Shown in pieces: positions 1 to 6,323 of a stretch of 10,510 nt of DNA. The notes under the pieces were generated by a model. That model was not told where the DNA came from, did not search any database, and saw only the letters and a list, made by a program, of their open reading frames with translations. The position numbers and the translations under genes are program-made. This DNA comes from Synergistaceae bacterium. GTDB taxonomy: Bacteria > Synergistota > Synergistia > Synergistales > Synergistaceae. Numbering within the stretch: position 1 is the first letter of the stretch; each line of letters begins with the position of its first letter. The stretch lies in the NCBI GenBank assembly GCA_031273585.1, contig JAISRP010000206.1, forward strand, positions 1 to 10,510. The letters run 5' to 3'.

Positions 1-62
1 AGCATTACCCTGTCGAGCCCCCTGCGTATGTCGCCCCAGCCGTAACCCGATTCTAACGTCAT
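1..62 (-). CDS. Probable RodA/FtsW-family SEDS protein, N-terminal fragment
   Basis: This is the first 20 codons of a minus-strand gene that runs off the left edge. It opens with an ATG at 62-60, five bases after the minE stop, and reads MTLESGYGWGDIRRGLDRVM. A GGAG at roughly 13 bases and an AAGGGG close to the ATG could serve as ribosome binding site. The charged segment ending in R-x-L-D-R-V is the kind of cytoplasmic lead-in seen before the first membrane helix of RodA. The neighbours (mreBCD, mrdA, minCDE) make rodA, the peptidoglycan glycosyltransferase partner of PBP2, the expected next gene. The identity rests mainly on context, because no catalytic or membrane segment lies inside the window. 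Confidence 0.5.
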   Translation of the reverse strand, partial: MTLESGYGWGDIRRGLDRVM

Positions 63-67
63 ACCCC

Positions 68-337
68 TTACTTTCTCCTCCTCGACCTGCGCACCGTCAC
101 GACCGGTATGTTGGCCACGAGGGCGACGGAGGTGTCCTCCCTCTCGAGGTCCAGCTCGATGCGGGCCTCGTCTATCTCGATATAATTTTTTATGACGGCG
201 ATTATGTCGCGCTTCATGTTCTCCATCATCTCGGAGGAGATATCGGCGCGGTCCTGCATGAGGACGAGCATTATCCTGTCCTTTGCCACCTTGCCCGAAT
301 TTTCCTCCCTGCCGAAGAACTTTGAAAGTAGACTCAT
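68..337 (-). CDS. minE: Cell division topological specificity factor MinE
   Basis: The 89-residue product matches MinE in length (E. coli 88) and layout. The N-terminus MSLLSKFFG is the short amphipathic membrane-contacting segment. The following stretch, about residues 15-32 (KVAKDRIMLVLMQDRAD), matches the MinD-contacting, anti-MinCD helix (E. coli NIAKERLQIIVAERR). The remainder (RRDI-like KRDIIAVIKNYIEID, then beta strands) is the topological specificity domain. MinE stimulates the MinD ATPase at the membrane and drives pole-to-pole oscillation. The gene starts at ATG 337, twelve bases after the TAG that ends minD and in the same frame, with AGGGGG just upstream. It ends in TAA. It appears intact even though minD upstream is interrupted. 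Confidence 0.96.
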   Translation of the reverse strand: MSLLSKFFGREENSGKVAKDRIMLVLMQDRADISSEMMENMKRDIIAVIKNYIEIDEARIELDLEREDTSVALVANIPVVTVRRSRRRK

Positions 338-349
338 TATCCTGACCCC

Positions 350-601
350 CTAAAGCCCGAAGGCGCGCTTCAGCTTGCTAAAGATACCGCCGCCCTCGCC
401 TATTGCCTCGAGCGAAAGGAATGGCACGTCGTTGCCCGCTATGCGGGAGGCTATATTTCTGAACGCCTGCCCCGCGGGGGAGTCGCCCGAGAGGGTGAGG
501 GGCTCTCCGGTGTTGGCGCTCTTCACCACGCTCTCGTCGTCCGGCACCATGCCTATCAGGTCGATGGCCAATATGTCCAGCACGTCGGAGACCCCGAGCA
601 T
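350..601 (-). CDS. MinD C-terminal part with membrane-targeting helix
   Basis: This frame continues MinD after the amber codon. Its first ATG is at 601-599, nine bases past the TAG, and would give 83 residues. It holds the IDLIGMVPDDESVVKSANTG region and ends GGGIFSKLKRAFGL, a basic amphipathic helix of the type that anchors MinD to the membrane. No Shine-Dalgarno precedes the ATG, so separate synthesis would need termination-reinitiation at the amber. More likely it is either reached by readthrough or is the untranslated remnant of a broken gene. The reading frame shows no further damage, which suggests that the lesion is recent, tolerated or not real. Confidence 0.5.
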   Translation of the reverse strand: MLGVSDVLDILAIDLIGMVPDDESVVKSANTGEPLTLSGDSPAGQAFRNIASRIAGNDVPFLSLEAIGEGGGIFSKLKRAFGL

Positions 602-610
602 GTCGCCGCG

Positions 611-613
611 CTA
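611..613 (-). other. In-frame TAG inside minD
   Basis: On the minus strand the codons read CAC ATG GTA TAG CGC GGC GAC ATG. The base after the stop is C, a context that tends to weaken UAG termination in bacteria. I see no selenocysteine- or pyrrolysine-type structure that I can vouch for just downstream. Confidence 0.9.
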
Positions 614-1153
614 TACCATGTGCGGCTTGATTCTGTTCACTATGAGGCGTATCGGGGATTTCTCCATGGATTCGAGGAGGCCTATTATCCTGTCGGCGTC
701 CCGGACGGCCGACACCTCGGGCGTCGTTATCACGAGGGCCTCGTCCGCGCCGGCGGCGGCGTTTCGGAAGCCCGCCTCGATGCCGGCCGGGCTGTCCACC
801 AGGATGTAGTCGAAGTCCGCCCTCAATTCGTTGCAGACCGAGACCATCTGCTCGGCGGTCACCGCGTCCTTCGTCTTGCTCTGGGCAGTCGGGATCATCG
901 AGAGGTTCTCCCTCCTCTTGTCCTTGATCAACGTCTGCTTGAGACGGCAGATGCCCTCCAGCGCGTCGATGAGCGTGTAGACTATGCGGTTCTCCAGCCC
1001 CATTATCACGTCCAGATTCCGCAGTCCCACGTCCCCGTCGATAGCTACCACCCTGTTGCCCATGCCGGCCAAGGCCACTGCGAGGTTAGCGGTCGTGGTC
1101 GTCTTCCCGACGCCCCCCTTGCCGGAGGTCACTACAATTACGCGTGACTCCAT
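611..1153 (-). CDS. minD: MinD N-terminal part (ATPase core) ending at the amber codon
   Basis: If the amber is obeyed, the product is 180 residues. It contains the P-loop with both lysines of the deviant Walker A (K12, K17), the IDGDVGLRNLDVIMGLE segment (about 39-55) and the VDSPAGIE switch II (about 119-126). It ends in the nucleotide-base region LIVNRIKPHMV. It lacks the last third of the fold and the membrane-targeting helix, so it should not cycle on the membrane as MinD does. The ribosome binding site AGGAGG (1166-1161) is seven bases from the ATG, so translation should begin strongly. The gene follows minC by 39 bases. Confidence 0.75.
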   Translation of the reverse strand: MESRVIVVTSGKGGVGKTTTTANLAVALAGMGNRVVAIDGDVGLRNLDVIMGLENRIVYTLIDALEGICRLKQTLIKDKRRENLSMIPTAQSKTKDAVTAEQMVSVCNELRADFDYILVDSPAGIEAGFRNAAAGADEALVITTPEVSAVRDADRIIGLLESMEKSPIRLIVNRIKPHMV

Positions 1154-1160
1154 CAAAACT

Positions 1161-1166
1161 CCTCCT
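1161..1166 (-). promoter_or_regulatory. Shine-Dalgarno deciding the minD start
   Basis: AGGAGG on the minus strand is followed by AGTTTTG and then ATG at 1153. The seven-base spacing suits the ATG better than the TTG at 1156. Confidence 0.7.
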
Positions 1167-1192
1167 ACAATAAAATTATAAAGACCGCGCTG

Positions 1193-1876
1193 TCATACGG
1201 CGTCCTCTATGCGCTCCGCCTTGAGGGCGGGCCAGTAGTCTATGAGCACGGAGCCCTCGTCCACCCTCACAGTGACCATCTTTCCCCACCACTGCGCGTT
1301 GCGTTCGAGAGAGCCTATCTTGCCTCCGATTCGCACCTGAAGGGCCTCCATGGACCTCGCTATGACCGATGCGCCCTCGTCGCCCTCGTACCCGGCGTGG
1401 ACGAGCCCGTTGAGCCGCCCGAGGATCACCACGTGCCCCGACGACAGGACCTCCGCCCCGTCGTTGACGTGTCCCGAGATGACGACATCCCCCCGGTGCT
1501 CGACCCGCTGACCTGAGCGGAGCGACCTGTGCAGGACGAGGGCGGGTTTGAGTCCCCTGGACTTTGAGAACTTCGCCTGAACCGGCTCCGACGTGGGAAG
1601 GCCCACCCGCTTCAGGTTATCCTGAGAGGCTGCGTCGTACGTTATCCACGCGACGATCCTCACCCCCGAGGGCCACACGAACTCCGAAAGAATTGACGAC
1701 ACGACGCCGGAGTCCAGCGGACGGGCGCCGAAATCCAAAATTACCTCGGCGCCGTGCAACAGCTGCTGCCCCTTGGCGCGAAGTTCATCCAGAGCGGAGG
1801 GCATGTCCGAGGCGGACATTTCCTCAGGTATAATACACCTTAACATGGAATCGCCGGTACCCTTTATTTTTATCAA
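1193..1876 (-). CDS. minC: Septum site-determining protein MinC
   Basis: The product is 227 residues when started at the TTG at 1876-1874, giving M-IKIKGTGDSMLRC. A GGGGGGAGA sits just upstream of this TTG. The start fits the MinC N-terminal domain, which opens with an (I/V)-x-(I/L)-KGT-type beta strand and which inhibits FtsZ polymers. The C-terminal half is the beta-helical MinC_C domain: RSGQRVEHRGDVVISGHV, then NDGAEVLSSGHVVILGRLNG and HAGYEGDEGASVIA, with the glycine-rich turns that bind MinD and dimerise. The frame stays open upstream into mrdA (to 2065), but that extension is arginine-rich shadow sequence overlapping mrdA and is not part of the protein. The gene follows the mrdA stop by 37 bases and ends in TGA. 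It depends on MinD for membrane recruitment, so the minD lesion bears directly on it. Confidence 0.93.
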   Translation of the reverse strand: MIKIKGTGDSMLRCIIPEEMSASDMPSALDELRAKGQQLLHGAEVILDFGARPLDSGVVSSILSEFVWPSGVRIVAWITYDAASQDNLKRVGLPTSEPVQAKFSKSRGLKPALVLHRSLRSGQRVEHRGDVVISGHVNDGAEVLSSGHVVILGRLNGLVHAGYEGDEGASVIARSMEALQVRIGGKIGSLERNAQWWGKMVTVRVDEGSVLIDYWPALKAERIEDAV

Positions 1877-1913
1877 GGCATCTCCCCCCAGAAAAATAAA
1901 TAAAAACGGGTTT

Positions 1914-3647
1914 CTAGTTGTGTTCGAGCAGGTAAGCCAGCATCTGCGCCACGATGGGCGCAGCCCTCGATGACCCGGAGCCGCCTCCCTCCACGATCGC
2001 CGCCACGACGTACCTCGGGTTCGACGCTGGCGCGTATCCGGCAAACCACGCGTGATCGTCGCCATGAGGGTTCTGAGCCGTTCCGGTCTTCCCCGCTACC
2101 TCCACGCCAAAGCCGCCGGCGATTCTTCCGCTGCCCCTCGACACGACGTCGCGCAACCCCCTGCTGACCAAGTCCAGGTTCGGCCTGCTTATCTTCACGT
2201 CGGTCCACCCTGGCTCCCGGTCCGCGTTAAACCGCGGCGTCACCAGCTTCCCGCCGTTCGCGAAGACCGCGAACGTCCGGGCCAGCTGAAGCGGCGTCAT
2301 CAGGAGAAACCCCTGCCCTATGGAGTAGTTCACGGTGTCGCCCTGGTACCACGACTCGCGGAACCTCGCCCTCTTCCACTCGCGCCCGGCCCTGTCTCCC
2401 CTCAGCTCGCCCGGCAGGTCCACGCCGGTCAGCTCCCCCACCCCGAGCTCCTGCCCCCACTTAGTCAGCTTGTCGATGCCGAGCTTCACGCTCATCTGAT
2501 AGAAGTAGACGTCGCACGAGTCCCTGAGCGCGCCGTTCAGCGCCTCGAGGCCGTGCCCCGATCGCCTCCAGCAGCGGAACGTCTGGGGACCGAGCTGGAA
2601 GCTGCCAGGGCAGAAGACGGTCGACCGGTCGTTCGCCACGTTCTCCATCAGGATGGCGGACGCCGTCACGACCTTGAAGGTGGAGCCTGGCGGGTACGCC
2701 CCCCCTATGACCCTGTTCATCATCGGGCTGTCCCTGTCGTCGGTGAGCGCGCTCCACTGCTTCGGCGATATCCCCCACGTCAGAAGGTTGGGGTCGTAGG
2801 TCGGGGACGACAGGGAAACGACCACTGACCCGTCGTTGACGTCCATCGCCACTATTGCGCCCCTCCTCCCCTCCATGAGGCGGTATGCCTCCCTCTGAGC
2901 CGCCAAGTCGAGCGTCAGCCTGATGTCGTTCCCCTTCTGCGGGTCGTTGTAGTTCACGTCCCTCAGCCTGCGCCCCCGGGAGTCGACCTCGACGACCTGG
3001 TCCCCGACGACCCCCCTCAGCTCATCCTCGTACATGGCCTCTATGCCGTTCTTGCCTATTATATCCCCGGCCTGGTAGTACAGATCCCTCTGGTCCTCGA
3101 GCTCGTCCCTCGTTATCTCCCCCACGTAGCCCATCACGTGGGCGACGAGCGAGCCGCCGGGATAAATTCTGCGCCACACCGGGGAGGGGAACAGCGCCCC
3201 CGAGAAATCGAGGTCCATGACCAGGTCCGCGACCTGGGCCAGAGTGAGGTTAGTCGCAACTGACACCGCCCTGTAGGGCGCCACGTACTGCTTCTCGACG
3301 CTCGCCTTCAGGTCGCCCGACGTGATCGGTATTCCGTGCCTGACGAAGAGCGAGGAAATTCTGACGAAGTCCTCGTCGCTGCGGAGGTCCATGGGGTATC
3401 CCTTTATGTCGAACGTCCTGACGTTCACCGCCAGCGGGACGCCGCTCGCGTCGTAGATATTGCCTCTCGGCGGAAGGATGCGTATCATGCGCAGTCTGTT
3501 GCCGGACGCGAGTTCCACGTACTCGTCGGCCCTTATGAGCTGGAAGTATACGAGACCCACGACTAAAAACAGCAGCGTGAATATGAATATGTTGCGGACG
3601 TACAGAAGCCTCTGGTCAGCGTCGAAGTAATCGAGCGACTTATACAT
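1914..3647 (-). CDS. mrdA: Penicillin-binding protein 2, elongation transpeptidase
   Basis: This 577-residue protein cross-links peptidoglycan during side-wall growth in complex with RodA and MreCD. It has one N-terminal membrane anchor (about residues 20-40, NIFIFTLLFLVVGLVYFQLI). The pedestal domain carries the conserved PPRGNIYD motif at about 59-66. The transpeptidase motifs are S-T-F-K with the catalytic serine at about 322, S-C-D at 377-379 (the PBP2 form of SxN, followed by VYFYQ), and K-T-G at 520-522. Length and motif spacing fit a class B PBP of the PBP2/MrdA type rather than FtsI. The ATG overlaps the end of mreD by eight bases (ATGTATAA), and a GGAG lies about five bases upstream. 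It ends in TAG, with a backup TGA 29 codons later. Confidence 0.95.
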   Translation of the reverse strand: MYKSLDYFDADQRLLYVRNIFIFTLLFLVVGLVYFQLIRADEYVELASGNRLRMIRILPPRGNIYDASGVPLAVNVRTFDIKGYPMDLRSDEDFVRISSLFVRHGIPITSGDLKASVEKQYVAPYRAVSVATNLTLAQVADLVMDLDFSGALFPSPVWRRIYPGGSLVAHVMGYVGEITRDELEDQRDLYYQAGDIIGKNGIEAMYEDELRGVVGDQVVEVDSRGRRLRDVNYNDPQKGNDIRLTLDLAAQREAYRLMEGRRGAIVAMDVNDGSVVVSLSSPTYDPNLLTWGISPKQWSALTDDRDSPMMNRVIGGAYPPGSTFKVVTASAILMENVANDRSTVFCPGSFQLGPQTFRCWRRSGHGLEALNGALRDSCDVYFYQMSVKLGIDKLTKWGQELGVGELTGVDLPGELRGDRAGREWKRARFRESWYQGDTVNYSIGQGFLLMTPLQLARTFAVFANGGKLVTPRFNADREPGWTDVKISRPNLDLVSRGLRDVVSRGSGRIAGGFGVEVAGKTGTAQNPHGDDHAWFAGYAPASNPRYVVAAIVEGGGSGSSRAAPIVAQMLAYLLEHN

Positions 3648-4110
3648 GGGGCTCCGACGCCCTGAACGCGTAAATCAGGCAAAGACCTGCCAGGACCGGG
3701 ATCGACAGAAGCTGCTGGACCAGGAACATCCGAGTTGCCGCCTGGCTCGGGACCGACCACGCAAAGTAATGCGCCACTCCTGAGAGAAAGTGCATCCCCC
3801 CGGCGAGCCCGGCGAACAGCAGAGCTCCCCTCCCGCTCACGGGCGTCCTGTTCCACACCCAATAGACGAGCACGACCGCGGCCACGTTGATGAGCCCGCT
3901 CATCCCCGGAATGGCCGCCCAGCGCATGTCCCACAGGATCCCGCCCGCAAACGCGAACCATATCCACCACGAGACGCGCCGCGGCAGGAGCGGACCGGAG
4001 ATAGTCCTGTATACCACGACGAGCATGAAAAATTCCGGGACCAGCATGAAGCCCATCGCCAGCACCTGCATCAGGTCCTGCAACAACCACGCCGCGACAG
4101 GCGCGATCAA
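3640..4110 (-). CDS. mreD: Rod shape-determining protein MreD
   Basis: The product is 156 residues of mostly hydrophobic sequence, with about four or five membrane segments (for example VAAWLLQDLMQVLAMGFML, then WWIWFAFAGGILWDM, GLINVAAVVLVYWVW, LFAGLAGGMHFLSGV and QQLLSIPVLAGLCLIYAF). That is the usual size and topology of MreD, which links MreC to the cytoplasmic MreB machinery. MreD sequences diverge strongly, so position between mreC and mrdA carries much of the identification. The start is a TTG at 4110-4108, overlapping the mreC stop as TTGA, with GGAGGG nine bases upstream inside mreC. Translational coupling is therefore likely. It ends in TAA within the mrdA start. Confidence 0.9.
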   Translation of the reverse strand: MIAPVAAWLLQDLMQVLAMGFMLVPEFFMLVVVYRTISGPLLPRRVSWWIWFAFAGGILWDMRWAAIPGMSGLINVAAVVLVYWVWNRTPVSGRGALLFAGLAGGMHFLSGVAHYFAWSVPSQAATRMFLVQQLLSIPVLAGLCLIYAFRASEPHV

Positions 4111-4892
4111 TTCCGCGCGCCCTCCGCGCCGGATGAGAGTATCTGAAGGTTATAGAGCTGCGTCAGATGAGCGCCGGACGCCACGCTCTGGGGCGTGAAC
4201 CCGTCGCGGGTCTCGCCGCTCCCCCATATTCTGCCTATGGGTATCCCGGGCGGCAGGTAGTCGCCGACCATCGCGGTCGATATCATCATCCCGCGCCTGA
4301 ACTCCCTCTCCGGCGGCATGTAAAAAAGCCAGACGTTGCCCCTGTCGTCGCCGTTTATGACGCCGAGGTCCCACGTCTCGTTCACGACGGCCGCCAGCAT
4401 GAATGACGAGGACGTGATCAGCTCCACCCACGAGTAATCCTCGCCGACCCGGACGACCTTCCCTATCATGTACCCGTCCGAAATGGCCGGAGCGCCAACC
4501 CTGACTCCGTGGAGGCTGCCCCTGTTGACCCGGACCTCCTTCCACCACGCCTCCGGGTACCTCAGGGTGACCCGCGCCCCTATCAGCTCCGAGGTCGAGA
4601 CGGGGGACGGTATCGTCACGTTCTGAAGCGCAGTGCGGAGGGCCAGGTTTTCGACCTCCAGCTCCCTGTTGCGGTCTTGCAGGCTCTTTCGCTCCATGAC
4701 CCAGTTGCCGGTGGCCTGCACCAGCGTCCTGATCTCCTGGGCAGGTCTCTCTGGATATGACAGAAACACCCCGACGTTGTCCACCGCCACCCTGACCGCG
4801 GCGGGAAATTTGTACGACGCCCAGAGCGTCATAAGACCGAAAAGAAGGGCGAGGAGCGAGCTTACCAGAATGGGATTCAGCTTATTCACCAT
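4107..4892 (-). CDS. mreC: Rod shape-determining protein MreC
   Basis: The product is 261 residues. It has an N-terminal membrane helix (about residues 7-25, LVSSLLALLFGLMTLWASY), then a coiled-coil segment (about 65-95, rich in E, N, L and R: LQDRNRELEVENLALRTAL). The periplasmic paired beta-barrel domain follows, with VRVNRGSLHGVRVGAPAIS and later the G-VGRV-type repeat KVVRVGEDYSWVELITSSSF. MreC is the periplasmic scaffold that activates PBP2. The ATG at 4892 is 28 bases after the mreB stop; GGGAGG lies about 12 bases upstream, a slightly long spacing. A GTG follows as codon 2. The gene ends in TGA, four bases into mreD. Confidence 0.94.
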   Translation of the reverse strand: MVNKLNPILVSSLLALLFGLMTLWASYKFPAAVRVAVDNVGVFLSYPERPAQEIRTLVQATGNWVMERKSLQDRNRELEVENLALRTALQNVTIPSPVSTSELIGARVTLRYPEAWWKEVRVNRGSLHGVRVGAPAISDGYMIGKVVRVGEDYSWVELITSSSFMLAAVVNETWDLGVINGDDRGNVWLFYMPPEREFRRGMMISTAMVGDYLPPGIPIGRIWGSGETRDGFTPQSVASGAHLTQLYNLQILSSGAEGARN

Positions 4893-4920
4893 TCGGGCGA
4901 ATCGCCTCCCTTATTATTTT

Positions 4921-5976
4921 CTATACAGTCGAGTGATCGACAGTCACCGATATCTTATCCCCCCGGTCCACGGTCTCGAGCAGCTTGCCAAGGCCCAGGG
5001 CCACCGACAGTAACGGCTGTTCCGCCATGTGAACCGGCACGTTCATAACGTCCGAAAAACGCATGTTGAGGCCTCGGAGCAGGGCGCTGCCGCCCGTCAG
5101 CACGAGCCCCTGATCGACAATGTCCTTCACGAGCTCCGGGGGCGTCTGCTCCACAGCGTAGCGGAGCATGTCCTCTATGCGGCAGATTATGGGCTCTATC
5201 GCCTCCCTGACCTCCATCGACGTCACCTTGACCACCTTGGGCAGCCCGTCCATTAGATCCCGGCCCTTGACCTCCATCTCGAGCTCCTCCTCAAGGGGGA
5301 TCACCGAGCCTATCTCGAACTTGACCTCCTCTGCGGTGCTCTCGCCTATGGAGAGCGTGTAGTTCTGCCTCAGCATGGAGACTATCGCGCTGTCCAAGTC
5401 ATCTCCGGCCGCCCTCAGGGAGTTGCTGATCACGACGCCCCCGAGGGACAGAACCGCCACCTCGCTCGTCCCTCCGCCTATGTCGACGACCATGTTGCCC
5501 CTAGGCTCGTTGATCGGCAGCCCCGTGCCCAGCGCGGCAGCCAGGGGCTCCTCGACGACGAAGGCCTCCCTCGCCCCGGCGCCGAGCGTCGCGTCCACCA
5601 CGGCGCGCTTCTCGACCTCAGTGACGCAGGCCGGAACGCATATCGCGACCCTGGGGTGCGCCATCATGCGCCTCCCCTGATTCGCCGCGGCCATGTAGTG
5701 ACCGACCATCTGCTCCGTCATGTCGAAGTCGGCTATGACCCCGTGCTGCAGAGGACGCACAGTCTCGATGCCCACGGGGGTCTTGCCTATCATCCTCTTA
5801 GCCGGGTGCCCGAAGGCGATGACTTCCTTCTTTCCCTTGCGCCCCATATTCCTGACGGCCAGCACGGAGGGCTCATCTATTGTTATCCCCCGCCCCTTCA
5901 CATATACGACTATATTGGCGCTGCCCAAGTCTATCCCAATGTCCCGACTGAACAGCCCGGATAAAAATTTGAACAT
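4921..5976 (-). CDS. mreB: Rod shape-determining protein MreB, actin homologue
   Basis: MreB forms ATP-dependent filaments under the membrane and steers the elongation machinery. From ATG 5976 the product is 351 residues, opening MFKFLSGLFSRDIGIDLGSAN. The N-terminal amphipathic segment and the first phosphate loop DIGIDLGSANI (about 12-22) are typical. The second phosphate loop is VVDIGGGTSEVAVLS, and the adenosine motif is GLVLTGGSALLRGL near the C-terminus. The frame stays open to an ATG at 6024, but the extra 16 residues (MLDYGDFARVEERLLC) are not seen in MreB, and AGAGG sits about ten bases before the chosen ATG. The tail after GKLLE is about a dozen residues longer than in short MreBs. 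It is the first gene of the mre-min cluster and ends in TAG. Confidence 0.96.
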   Translation of the reverse strand: MFKFLSGLFSRDIGIDLGSANIVVYVKGRGITIDEPSVLAVRNMGRKGKKEVIAFGHPAKRMIGKTPVGIETVRPLQHGVIADFDMTEQMVGHYMAAANQGRRMMAHPRVAICVPACVTEVEKRAVVDATLGAGAREAFVVEEPLAAALGTGLPINEPRGNMVVDIGGGTSEVAVLSLGGVVISNSLRAAGDDLDSAIVSMLRQNYTLSIGESTAEEVKFEIGSVIPLEEELEMEVKGRDLMDGLPKVVKVTSMEVREAIEPIICRIEDMLRYAVEQTPPELVKDIVDQGLVLTGGSALLRGLNMRFSDVMNVPVHMAEQPLLSVALGLGKLLETVDRGDKISVTVDHSTV

Positions 5977-6058
5977 GCATAACAGCCTCTCTTCCACTCG
6001 GGCAAAATCACCGTAGTCAAGCATAAATCATCAGCGGGGGTTCCACTCCGCATCGGTT

Positions 6059-6067
6059 ATAGTATCA
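6059..6067 (-). promoter_or_regulatory. Weak extended -10 candidate upstream of mreB
   Basis: On the minus strand TGA-TACTAT forms an extended -10 (TGn plus a 4/6 match) about 85 bases upstream of the mreB ATG. I see no convincing -35. It sits in an AT-richer stretch between the repeat element and mreB, where the operon promoter is expected. Confidence 0.25.
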
Positions 6068-6186
6068 CAAAACTATCCATCGCTGCGGGATATTTTTAAA
6101 TTTAGAGCCCCCCACGAAACACAGACTCAATCGCCAAAACGAAGATCCGCGGGGCAAGACCTTGGGGCTCCGCCCCAAACCCCGCC

Positions 6187-6222
6187 AGGGAGCCAGCTCC
6201 CTGGACCCTATTCACTTTTTTT
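6187..6222 (+). terminator. Mirror terminator-like hairpin on the plus strand
   Basis: CCAGGGAG-CCAG-CTCCCTGG is an eight-bp stem with a four-base loop. It is followed by ACCCTATTCAC and then TTTTTTT. It is the matching hairpin of the left arm. No plus-strand gene lies upstream, so its activity may be incidental to the element's symmetry. Confidence 0.4.
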
Positions 6223-6256
6223 GATTTTCGCCCCGCGGGGCGAAAATCAAAAAAAG
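6215..6256. repeat. Perfect 42-bp palindrome at the element centre
   Basis: The centre lies between 6235 and 6236 (core CGCCCCGCGGGGCG). All 21 positions on each side pair: five T/A steps, then TTGATTTTCGCCCCG against its complement. T tracts lie at the outer 5' edges and A tracts at the 3' edges, so by itself it lacks the trailing U tract of an intrinsic terminator. Confidence 0.9.
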
Positions 6257-6287
6257 AAAATGGGGGTCCGGGGGACTGGTCCCCCGG
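6250..6287 (-). terminator. Probable intrinsic terminator for mnmE
   Basis: Read on the minus strand, CCGGGGGAC-CA-GTCCCCCGG (6287-6268) is a nine-step GC-rich inverted repeat. It is followed by ACCCCCATTTTC and TTTTTTT. It lies about 40 bases past the mnmE stop. The A/C run between stem and T tract is a little longer than ideal. Confidence 0.55.
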
Positions 6288-6323
6288 CGGGCGTGGGCGG
6301 AGCCCACGGTCCTGCCCCGCTGG

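Larger units (their letters stand above)
350..1153 (-). pseudogene. minD: minD, septum-site ATPase, interrupted by an in-frame amber codon
   Basis: Read as one frame from ATG 1153 to the TAG at 352-350, this is 267 codons, the normal length of MinD, with TAG as codon 181 (613-611). Both sides align with MinD. Before it comes the deviant Walker A G-K-G-G-V-G-K-T (residues 11-18), the VDSPAG switch II region and LIVNRIKPHMV. After it comes RGDMLGVSDVLDILAIDLIG and the C-terminal amphipathic helix. Homologues usually have Lys, Arg or another amino acid where the TAG sits (typical form MV-K/R-RGDML), and an AAG to TAG change is a single substitution. No frameshift is present. Possible readings are a nonsense mutation, a sequencing error, readthrough or suppression, or a split protein. 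TAG also ends three other genes here, so wholesale reassignment is unlikely. The ATG at 1153 is preferred to the in-frame TTG at 1156 because AGGAGG lies seven bases upstream of it. Confidence 0.85.
6149..6320. repeat. 172-bp imperfect inverted-repeat element
   Basis: Both ends, read inward, begin GCGGGGCARGACC (6149-6161 on the plus strand, 6320-6308 on the minus). They stay alignable for about 60 bases: a TGGGC..GCCCA-type hairpin, then a larger GC hairpin, then GGACCC and ATT. The arms flank a perfect 42-bp palindrome (6215-6256). Each arm therefore holds two hairpins, and the whole can fold as a branched cruciform. It resembles the intergenic palindromic repeat families common in GC-rich anaerobes, but I cannot name a family. 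It begins three bases after the mnmE stop. I see no target-site duplication and no ORF. Confidence 0.8.

Noticed and set aside
375..1147. Plus-strand ORFs antisense to minD
   Set aside because: No ribosome binding sites or domains; they mirror the codon structure of minD.
1877..2065. Upstream extension of minC to a start at 2065
   Set aside because: The added residues are arginine-rich shadow sequence inside mrdA, and the TTG at 1876 has a Shine-Dalgarno and begins with the expected MinC strand.
68..6024. Genome-wide reassignment of TAG to an amino acid
   Set aside because: TAG also ends mrdA, mreB, the minD frame and the second flavoprotein at expected family lengths, among about eleven stops of mixed type. 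Local readthrough remains open, but wholesale recoding does not fit.
5977..6024. Longer mreB start at 6024
   Set aside because: The extra 16 residues are absent from MreB proteins as I know them, and the ATG at 5976 has a ribosome binding site and the standard MFKFL-type opening.
6059..6077. ATAGT..ACTAT inverted repeat upstream of mreB as an operator
   Set aside because: Arms of only five bases with an eight-base gap in AT-rich DNA, readily found by chance.
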